Below are positions 9,037 through 16,807 of a stretch of 64,000 nucleotides of DNA, in pieces; positions within the stretch are counted from its first letter, which is position 1, and each line of letters starts with the position of its first letter. The translations under genes were made by a program, and so were the position numbers. The notes under the pieces are model-generated. The model was not told the DNA's origin. It saw only the letters and a program-made list of their open reading frames with translations, and searched no databases. Location of the stretch: assembly GCA_020186115.1 (NCBI GenBank), contig WSYJ01000060.1:2604001-2668000 (forward strand). Reading direction: 5' to 3'. Source of the DNA: Histomonas meleagridis. Taxonomy: Eukaryota > Parabasalia > Tritrichomonadida > Dientamoebidae.

Positions 9037-12000
9037 TTAATCTCTTTGCTCATCGAATTTCGACAAATTCTTATCCGGCAACATTTTTAAGAACTCTTCA
9101 TTTGAGCATAATATATCCACTCTCGGCTTCACCTTTTTAATTTTATTATTATCATTAATTAGCACCAAGTTTAATGGCAAAGGCTGATAATTCCCTTTTG
9201 CCAACATTTGTGTTTGTTCGATTCTTTCGGACAATTTTGTCTGAATTTCGACTATTAACGTGAAGAACTTTCTCGAAATTCGGTCGAACCAACTTCCCAT
9301 TGATCTAATTTGATGGTTACCTTTACCTCCCATCATATTGGACAATATATCATGGAACGACGTGAATGGCAAAATTTTCGGCTCACTGTTTGGGTTTAAT
9401 AAATTCGATGTTGAATTTAAGTCAACGCAATCAGTTAACACCACGACATTATTACCTTTTGTTCCAAGTTTGTCGAGCTCATTAATTACTGACTTGGCAG
9501 CAATTGGCCAACTTTTATCATCGATCACCGGTAATGTCGAGATCAATGGGTCGAAACGGGAAATGTTTTGGATGAAGACAAGAGCTTCATCCATTTCAGG
9601 AAGCATTTTAATTGCTTCTTGAAATATTGTTAAAAGAGATTGTTTATTAAGTTCATTGTCAGGGTCAATTAATTGTTCATGAGAAGTCGATATTTCGTTA
9701 TTATTTTCATCGAGTTTAATGTTTTGTTGTGTTGCTATAATCGATGTTTCTGTTAATGACGTTGGTTGTATCAAACGATTTTTCTTATTATTTTTGTTTT
9801 TATTAATTTTCTTGTTTTTATTTTTTTGTACTTCGTTCTCAATGCGTTGAAGTATTAATGAAGAATTCTCAAATATTCGTCGCTTTAAATCAACAGAAGC
9901 TGTTTCCATCATTAAAGCATAATGATTAAAAGCGCGATTTAATTGTTCTGTTTTAGCTGTATTAATTAATTCATTAACATCAATGTTCTTTTGTAAAGCA
10001 GCGTTAACAAATAATAAATCAATTTTCCATGGTTCAACATCACGCATTTTTAAGCATTCATAAAATGTTTTACGTGTTTTAGAATCAGATTCAAGTTCAT
10101 TAAAACTTGGGCGTAATACATGTAATATACATTGAAGAGATTCTTCACGTACTTTATCTGATTTTAAGCATTTCAAATATAAAGGAAGAATTTCACTAAA
10201 ATATGCATCGACGGTAATAACAAATGGTAAATAAGTTTTAATATAATTTAAACAAAATTCTTCATTATTATCAAAATGTTTGTTAAATACAGTAAATGTT
10301 TCATTAATGAAATCATAAGTCGAACTTTTTTCTTTTTCATTATCATTAACATTAATATTATTTAAGAAATATGCACAACTTTCACATAACCCATGTAATA
10401 AATCAATAATAATATTTTCATCTTCTAAATAATTGTTTTCATCTAATGTATTTAAGATAATTAATGACGTATAAGCTATACGTAAGTTCTTACAGCCAAT
10501 ACTCCATCGCATTGATTCCATTATCCATCGTAACATGTTTTTCTTTAATTTCTCTTTATCATTATTATATCGTTGTTGAAATACATTTTGTAATCTTCCT
10601 ACAATTTGTCTTATTGAAGAAATACTTAAAGTTCTACGATTATAAGGTATAGATAAAGTTTGACATAACGATTTTAATAAATATTGTGTTTGATTAGAAT
10701 GAAATAATAAAGAAAATTGTGCAATTAATGGTAAACGATCTTCGAAATATTGTGTTTCTGTTTTAATGATTTTAGATAAAACAGGTGTAATCCAAAATTC
10801 ATTTTCGAAATCTGATTTACATTGATATGTAATATAAGCATAATATGAGAATTTACATTGTTTCACTAAGAATTTCCCAATTTCTTCAGGAAACTTCTCA
10901 AATAAATATCCGAATAAACGCCTTTTAATGTCATTATTAGCACATTCTAATATATACGTCGGTATTAATTGTTTATGATCTTCCGTCTCTAATAAACAAG
11001 CCCATATTCCTGCAACGCGTTGGAATTCATGTGGACTTGTGTTCTTAGTTATTTCTAAAAGATCATTTAAGAACTCCGATGGTAATAATCGTTTACCAAA
11101 AGTATTAACAGTTGGTACACACATTCCAGGATTACGTAATAATCTAAATAATCGAACCCAAGGGATTAATACGTCAATTAATACTTTTAATGAGACTTTA
11201 AACTTAGATTTCATTAATGATAAACATGATTTAACTACATCTTCTGCAACTCGATGGAAATGAATAAAAGGAATTATTTCTATTTTAACACCTTTCTTTA
11301 ATTCATTCTCAAGTTGAATATCAGTATAACCTATTTTATTAGCATAAAATGGTATATATTTCTTTAAGAACTTTTGCGCGATTATTGATCCAGTTTTAAT
11401 ACGAAATTGACTTAAAAGAAATAAATCACCGGCATGTTTTAATAATAATGCACCAAATTCTTCTTTATTCTTTAATAATCGATATATTGCATTTAAAAAT
11501 AAATCCGAATGTTTACTTGCGAAACTTTTTTTGATGAATTCCGAAAAACATAATTCAGCATTACGTAATAATAATGGTACCATTGCATGATAACCATGTA
11601 ATTCACATTTTTTAATCTTATGTAATAACTTATTATGAAAGAACTTCTCTAAAATTGGTCCAGTTTCTAAAATCGATACAAGTGCACAAGATGCATATTC
11701 TTGAATCTTTTGTATCTTTTCTTTTTGTTCATTAAATTGACTATTACCAAAACATAAACCAACTGCTAATATAAAGAAACTTGACATTATACCTTTATTA
11801 CAAATGTTTTCGATGTTATCTATATCAAGTAAAATTAATAAACAACTAAAGAAGTTTAATATATATTTCTCTAATGTAGAATCGATTTCAATTTTTTTAT
11901 GTGAATAAGAATTATCATCAAAATTAGGATTATATAATCCATAATCATTAAATTTTTGGATTAATGATATTAATATAATACAAACGTTATTCGAAACAGC

Positions 12001-14565
12001 ATTTAATAATTTAGTATTACCTTTAATGGTACATAACATTAAATAAAGTGAAGGTAATATCTTCAAATCATTAAATTTTGTTAATTGTTCAATTACATAA
12101 GGTATAATAGTATAATTAGAATGTCGCATAGCTATAAATAATAATTGTTGTTTATACTCAAAACAATTTAATTCGATTTGTGAGAAAAATGGCTCTAAAT
12201 AATTATCAGTTATAATATGTATTTCACTTTCTGGATGATCATAAAGACTTTTATCAATAAATTCTTGTTTGGTACAAGTCGAAAACAATAAAATTAAAAT
12301 ACCTAAATCAAAATGATTTGGTTTATTATTATTTAATGTAAAAGTTTTCGAAATTTTTTGTAAATGGAATAAAATTGGATAATAATTTGAAAAAATTAAA
12401 ATCTTTCCGATTTCAGCAAGGAAAAATAGCCACGGCTCAGGATAACGTGAACACATAGCATCATTAAATTCTAAATCATCTTCTTTATGTTCAGGATGAT
12501 TTGGTCTTTTAGAGAATTCTTCTAAAAGCATATTTTGTTTCGAGTTTGATGATATAGCATTAATATGATCTTCGATTTGAGAATAAAATCCTTTATTTTG
12601 TAATATTTTATTTAGCTTAAATAAAAGTTTATAAGCAATTATTCGAATGATTGGATGAGAAGAAGATAAACCTAAAAATGCGCAAAATTCGATTTTATAT
12701 TTAATGTCTTCTTCATTTTGTGGTATTCCTGGTTCAATTTGTTTAACGCCATATGATAATAAAGATAAACAAATGAATATAACTTCAATTGGTTGTTCAG
12801 AATTAATTTTATTTACTAAAACATTTATTATTAATGATCTTTTCTCAGGATCTTGTAATAATGTTTGACATATTTGATATGAAGGTTTCGATATTTCAGG
12901 ATTTGGATTAGAAGAAAATAATATTAAACTTTCGATCCATTCAGTGATTCTAAATTGTTCACATTTTAATATGAATGGAATAATTTGTACAATACGTATT
13001 GATGAGTTTTGTGAGTTAATCGATGACTTATTTGTTAATGTGTTCATTAAGAAATGCGAATCTTGATATGATTCACCAAAATTAATTCCCCAATGAGTAC
13101 AAACATTTTCTACTATATGACTTGATGTATCGACTTGTTTTATATATTTCTCAAGTAATTCTTTCGATATTCCATAAGTCTTCGATGACTTTAATACAAT
13201 TTGAAGTCTTTTATTCATTATTTTACTAATTTCGGCATTAAATTGTGATATTTCTTCTTTATTAGCTAATTTTTTATTGATGAATTTATCATTTATTATC
13301 GGAATAGTACTTAAAAATACTAAAAATGGATCACTTTCTAACTCAAACTTTTTATATTTCGGTACAATCACTTTTAAAAATGTATTAAAGTCAAGTGCAG
13401 CTAATAAAATTAATACATCTCGAATTAATGTTGGACATTTATTATAATATTTAGAATTAATATAATATTTGATAAACTTAGACGTATATGAATTTTCAGT
13501 ACTTTGATCAATTTTCTTATTCGTGCTATCAAGAAATGTAAATACATTAGAACGTTCTTTAATACCTAAATAAAGATATTCAATGTTAATCTTATCCCAA
13601 AATATTAATGAGATAAATGCACGTACTGCTGTAATCATTCCTTCTTCTGTGTTTGTAAGTGGATATACTTTTTCTTCATAAAATTTATTGACACTTTCAG
13701 AATCCCAATTCATTTTGGGTAATAACTTGGTAACTAAATCAATGGCACCTGGAAATTCATCACATTTTTCTAAAGCAGTTTGGAAAAAATAATTTAATAT
13801 ACTGGTGTCACTTCCTTGATATGATAATAAAAATGTCGATAATGAGATAAATGTAATGGATGATAAAAGTTTGTGCTTAACGGCATATTCAAGTCGGCCT
13901 TTCATCATTTCTATTAATCCTGTGGCACCTGAATCAGGTAAATCTAATCTGACATATCGCATTAATACAAAAAATTTATCCGTTTTCTTAATAATGTACT
14001 TGTTCATAATATGTTCGTATATTAGAGTGGGTGAAATTCGTGAAATAATGGAAAAAATCATAGAATATTGATTTAAAATTAATATAGCTAAATCAACTTC
14101 ATCCTTGGAATAACCACATATTTCAAGCCCGGTTTCAATAAGAAGTTTAGACGCATTACGATCTATCTTTTTTTGTTTCGAGAGAATATGACTAAGCAAA
14201 TCAGTTAGAAGCAATAATTGAAAAGTATCGATAAACTTTACCGGCCAGCTATACCCAGAATCTTCCATTGAGGAATAAAATACTTCGAATAATTTGTTAT
14301 GCTTATTCCCTAAAATATCTTGAATTGATTTTGTAAGATCTGGTAATATAATATTAAAGTTATCACTCTCAAGTTCTGCCAAAGTAGATATCATGCGATT
14401 ATAGAATGGAATTGAACGAGGAAATTTGTTTGAATTAAATATATCAATTATTTTTAATTGTTTCCCGGAATTGATTTCATTCATCTTCTTGGATACAGTT
14501 TGATCAATAATAGGCCATAACTTTTCTAAATGTTCATCAAATACTGCTTTAAAAATGTGGGTCAT
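9037..14565 (-). CDS. Furry/Tao3/Mor2-like giant helical-repeat protein (paralogue B)
   Basis: 1842 aa from ATG 14565, built almost entirely of paired helices (HEAT/ARM type) without membrane segments. It shares the plan and local wording of the 2031-aa protein at 22642-28737. Examples are the early DLLSHILSKQ block, ILLAALDFNTFLKVIVPKYK versus ILLNFAARDFKYFIQSTVPKLI, and the late LRIAYTSLIILNTLDE block corresponding to the Fry segment about a row of repeats near the C-terminus. Furry proteins are very large scaffolds that work with NDR/LATS kinases and Mob to control cell shape, microtubules and cytokinesis. A Lys/Asn-rich low-complexity insert (KNKNKKINKNKNNKKN) lies near residue 1590. It is more divergent than paralogue A, so the family name is less certain. 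A TCACTTTT initiator-like motif sits 17 nt before the ATG. Confidence 0.6.
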   Translation of the reverse strand: MTHIFKAVFDEHLEKLWPIIDQTVSKKMNEINSGKQLKIIDIFNSNKFPRSIPFYNRMISTLAELESDNFNIILPDLTKSIQDILGNKHNKLFEVFYSSMEDSGYSWPVKFIDTFQLLLLTDLLSHILSKQKKIDRNASKLLIETGLEICGYSKDEVDLAILILNQYSMIFSIISRISPTLIYEHIMNKYIIKKTDKFFVLMRYVRLDLPDSGATGLIEMMKGRLEYAVKHKLLSSITFISLSTFLLSYQGSDTSILNYFFQTALEKCDEFPGAIDLVTKLLPKMNWDSESVNKFYEEKVYPLTNTEEGMITAVRAFISLIFWDKINIEYLYLGIKERSNVFTFLDSTNKKIDQSTENSYTSKFIKYYINSKYYNKCPTLIRDVLILLAALDFNTFLKVIVPKYKKFELESDPFLVFLSTIPIINDKFINKKLANKEEISQFNAEISKIMNKRLQIVLKSSKTYGISKELLEKYIKQVDTSSHIVENVCTHWGINFGESYQDSHFLMNTLTNKSSINSQNSSIRIVQIIPFILKCEQFRITEWIESLILFSSNPNPEISKPSYQICQTLLQDPEKRSLIINVLVNKINSEQPIEVIFICLSLLSYGVKQIEPGIPQNEEDIKYKIEFCAFLGLSSSHPIIRIIAYKLLFKLNKILQNKGFYSQIEDHINAISSNSKQNMLLEEFSKRPNHPEHKEDDLEFNDAMCSRYPEPWLFFLAEIGKILIFSNYYPILFHLQKISKTFTLNNNKPNHFDLGILILLFSTCTKQEFIDKSLYDHPESEIHIITDNYLEPFFSQIELNCFEYKQQLLFIAMRHSNYTIIPYVIEQLTKFNDLKILPSLYLMLCTIKGNTKLLNAVSNNVCIILISLIQKFNDYGLYNPNFDDNSYSHKKIEIDSTLEKYILNFFSCLLILLDIDNIENICNKGIMSSFFILAVGLCFGNSQFNEQKEKIQKIQEYASCALVSILETGPILEKFFHNKLLHKIKKCELHGYHAMVPLLLRNAELCFSEFIKKSFASKHSDLFLNAIYRLLKNKEEFGALLLKHAGDLFLLSQFRIKTGSIIAQKFLKKYIPFYANKIGYTDIQLENELKKGVKIEIIPFIHFHRVAEDVVKSCLSLMKSKFKVSLKVLIDVLIPWVRLFRLLRNPGMCVPTVNTFGKRLLPSEFLNDLLEITKNTSPHEFQRVAGIWACLLETEDHKQLIPTYILECANNDIKRRLFGYLFEKFPEEIGKFLVKQCKFSYYAYITYQCKSDFENEFWITPVLSKIIKTETQYFEDRLPLIAQFSLLFHSNQTQYLLKSLCQTLSIPYNRRTLSISSIRQIVGRLQNVFQQRYNNDKEKLKKNMLRWIMESMRWSIGCKNLRIAYTSLIILNTLDENNYLEDENIIIDLLHGLCESCAYFLNNINVNDNEKEKSSTYDFINETFTVFNKHFDNNEEFCLNYIKTYLPFVITVDAYFSEILPLYLKCLKSDKVREESLQCILHVLRPSFNELESDSKTRKTFYECLKMRDVEPWKIDLLFVNAALQKNIDVNELINTAKTEQLNRAFNHYALMMETASVDLKRRIFENSSLILQRIENEVQKNKNKKINKNKNNKKNRLIQPTSLTETSIIATQQNIKLDENNNEISTSHEQLIDPDNELNKQSLLTIFQEAIKMLPEMDEALVFIQNISRFDPLISTLPVIDDKSWPIAAKSVINELDKLGTKGNNVVVLTDCVDLNSTSNLLNPNSEPKILPFTSFHDILSNMMGGKGNHQIRSMGSWFDRISRKFFTLIVEIQTKLSERIEQTQMLAKGNYQPLPLNLVLINDNNKIKKVKPRVDILCSNEEFLKMLPDKNLSKFDEQRD

Positions 14566-14576
14566 ATTTTTGGGAG

Positions 14577-14584
14577 AAAAGTGA
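14577..14584 (-). promoter_or_regulatory. Candidate trichomonad initiator (Inr) of Furry-like gene B
   Basis: TCACTTTT on the minus strand fits the trichomonad Inr consensus TCA(+1)YW. The putative +1 A would leave a 17-nt 5' UTR before the ATG at 14565, the short spacing typical of trichomonads. Motif match only. Confidence 0.4.
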
Positions 14585-14640
14585 CGATTAAGGGTGCCTC
14601 AAAAAAAACAAAGATTAAAAAAAATATTTTCTTTATTATT

Positions 14641-14961
14641 TTATTGATTTGGAACAGAATTTGGTGTTGGGTTGTTTCCCATTAATATCTTGTTGAGCCT
14701 ACGATATGCAAGTGAACATACAAATGATGGAGTTAATATCTGTTCTATGGAAGAATCTGGATCAGCATTTGGCACAAGCTTTAAAATTTCCTCTCTGGTA
14801 AATCTTTTTCTAACAGCATCAAGAAAAATCATATAACCGTCATATGGAGTCATCTCAAATGGTGATATGTTTACGTGAGTTATTGGATGTTGTGATATCT
14901 TGGAAAGAATTTCTGCTGCACTTGTAATAATTAACTTTTTTTCGTTTGTTTTTTGAGCCAT
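14641..14961 (-). CDS. Small protein of unknown function
   Basis: 106 aa from ATG 14961, immediately upstream of and on the same strand as Furry-like B (75-bp gap). Sequence is balanced and mostly helical (SAAEILSKISQHPITHV, YDGYMIFLDAVRKRF, ILTPSFVCSLAYRRLNKIL) with no signal peptide or membrane span. Base composition is less AT-rich than the flanks and the frame ends in TAA, so it reads as a genuine gene. I do not recognise the family; the helical pattern would suit a small subunit of a complex. ATCAGATG at the start resembles an Inr overlapping the start. Confidence 0.55.
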   Translation of the reverse strand: MAQKTNEKKLIITSAAEILSKISQHPITHVNISPFEMTPYDGYMIFLDAVRKRFTREEILKLVPNADPDSSIEQILTPSFVCSLAYRRLNKILMGNNPTPNSVPNQ

Positions 14962-15225
14962 CTGATTTCTCCCTTTTAGAAACTATTCCTAACAAACCTA
15001 TTCAAAATCTCAGCAAGTAATGAAAATATCAGAGAAGAAGCCTTCTAAAAAAATTTACAAATAAGTATTTTTTTAAAATTAGTTCTATCTAAAATGCAAT
15101 ACTTTAACTGGAATGAAAAATGGTATAAATAAATATTATTTATTACAAAATTATTTTGATGATTACTGAATATTATTTAATCATAAGAAAAAGTAACTAC
15201 ATTATTTAAACGGTCGATAAATATT
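14962..15225. other. intergenic promoter region between divergent genes
   Basis: Short AT-rich gap between the divergent 106-aa gene and calnexin. The calnexin frame stays open back to 15187 without an ATG; an AATCATAAG initiator-like string lies near 15180. Confidence 0.35.
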
Positions 15226-16623
15226 TTGCTTCTTTTCTTTTTCCTTCACCAAAGTTTTTGTATCCCAATAAAACCCAGTCACAATAGATTTATTGTACAT
15301 GAAAAATTTGAAAATGATGATTGGGAAAAATATTGGATTGTTTCTAAAATGAAAAATTATACTGGAAAATGGAAACGTGGAAAAATTCAAAATAATAGTT
15401 ATATTTATGCATCAACTAGGAATGCTTTTCATGGAATTTCGGCCTTATTTTCAAATCCAATTTCTTTTGTCGATCAAACATTAGTAATCCAATATAAAGT
15501 TCATTCTACATCAATACCAAACTGTAGCGGGGCTTATATTAAACTTTTTGGCCCAAGTATGTATGAACCTAATCAGGTTTCAAATGAAACGAATTATGTA
15601 ATTATGTTTGGACCTGATCAATGTGGCGAAAAAAATCTCATTCATTTTATTTTCAAGCATAAAAATCAAATCACGAATCAATTTGAAGAGAAGCACATGA
15701 TAGATCCTCCTCAATCTAATATGACTAACAAAGAGCTCACGTATACACTCATTATTCGTCCAAACAATAAATTTATAATTTTTGTTGATGGGTCTCCTCT
15801 TAGATTTGGATCTCTTTTAAAGGACTTTTATCCACCAGTTAACCCTCCTCGTGAAATAGATGATCCAACAGACACTAAACCCATCGATTGGGTTGATGAT
15901 GAATACGTTATCGACGAGACCGTTAAAAAACCGTCCGATTGGGATGAAACACAACCCGAATTTATACCTGATCCAGAAAAACTTGATCCTCCAAAAGGAT
16001 GGTTACTAGCCGAGTCTAAATTAATTCCTAATCAAGATTCCAAACAACCTAAAGATTGGGATGAATCTATTTTTGGAAAATGGGAACCAGAACTTATTCC
16101 AAATCCAAAATGTGAAAATGTACCAGGATGTGGTCCATACGAACCGCCATTAATTATTAACCCAAAATTTGTAGGTCCTTGGGAACCACCAAGATATCGA
16201 AATCCTCAATATAAAGGAAAATGGATTCCACGAAGAATTCCCAACCCAAATTTCTATGAAGATTTGTCACCTCATAATTTTGCAAACTTCACAGGGGTTG
16301 GATTCGATTTATGGACAATTGATGGAACGGTTGGCATTTCAGATATAATAATTTCCAGTGATGAAAATGCTGTCAAACAGTACAATGAAAAATTCATAAA
16401 GAAAGAAGAACCAAAAGAAATTGATGAGAAAGAAGAAATCAAAATCGAAAATTTTTACCTGAAAAAAGAAAAAGAAAATATAAATATAGAAACAAATAAA
16501 CCAATTTTTGCTGACTTAATTGATAAATGGAAATCGTTTTACAAAAGTGCTCCTATAACAACGTTAATCGCAACATTTACTGTTGTTTTCACTCCTTTTT
16601 TATTCTCTATCATGTTTAAATAA
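15226..16623 (+). CDS. Calnexin (ER lectin chaperone), start codon unresolved
   Basis: About 465 aa with calnexin order: hydrophobic signal (LLLFFFLHQSFC), globular lectin domain (about residues 20-200, including ALFSNPISFVDQTLVIQYKV and Cys pair around NCSGAY/DQCGEK), and a proline-rich P-domain. The P-domain has four type-1 repeats (KPIDWVDD, KPSDWDE, PPKGW, KPKDWDE-like) and four type-2 repeats (KWEPELIPNP, PYEPPLIINP, PWEPPRYRNP, KWIPRRIPNP). After it come WTIDGTVGISDI, one C-terminal membrane span (TTLIATFTVVFTPFLFSIMF) and a very short cytosolic end. It binds monoglucosylated glycoproteins in the ER. Oddity: no ATG is in frame upstream. The frame begins at 15187 and ATA at 15217 sits where an ATG would give an ideal signal peptide. 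The real start may be in an unseen 5' exon, or the base may be mutated or misread. Confidence 0.88.
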   Translation: MLLFFFLHQSFCIPIKPSHNRFIVHEKFENDDWEKYWIVSKMKNYTGKWKRGKIQNNSYIYASTRNAFHGISALFSNPISFVDQTLVIQYKVHSTSIPNCSGAYIKLFGPSMYEPNQVSNETNYVIMFGPDQCGEKNLIHFIFKHKNQITNQFEEKHMIDPPQSNMTNKELTYTLIIRPNNKFIIFVDGSPLRFGSLLKDFYPPVNPPREIDDPTDTKPIDWVDDEYVIDETVKKPSDWDETQPEFIPDPEKLDPPKGWLLAESKLIPNQDSKQPKDWDESIFGKWEPELIPNPKCENVPGCGPYEPPLIINPKFVGPWEPPRYRNPQYKGKWIPRRIPNPNFYEDLSPHNFANFTGVGFDLWTIDGTVGISDIIISSDENAVKQYNEKFIKKEEPKEIDEKEEIKIENFYLKKEKENINIETNKPIFADLIDKWKSFYKSAPITTLIATFTVVFTPFLFSIMFK

Positions 16624-16669
16624 ATTTAATATTAAATTTTTTATTTAATTTTAAGTTTAACAGGTTCAT

Positions 16670-16687
16670 AGAACAAATATTTGTTCT
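16670..16687. repeat. 18-bp perfect palindrome in a convergent intergenic gap
   Basis: AGAACAAATATTTGTTCT reads the same on both strands. It lies 47 bp past the calnexin stop and about 120 bp past the stop of the convergent ankyrin gene. It could form a hairpin in either 3' UTR or be a protein-binding site. Confidence 0.55.
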
Positions 16688-16807
16688 TACATATTAATAT
16701 TAAGTCCCCGGTTCGTCGCAATGGGATGCTATTTATTTTACCTATAATTCAAGTATACTAAAAAATTAATATGAATGTTATTGAGTTTGTTTTTTTAACT
16801 GTTATCA

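Noticed and set aside
16700-16730. GGTTCGTCGC string resembling a tRNA T-loop
   Set aside because: No acceptor, D or anticodon stem could be built around it.
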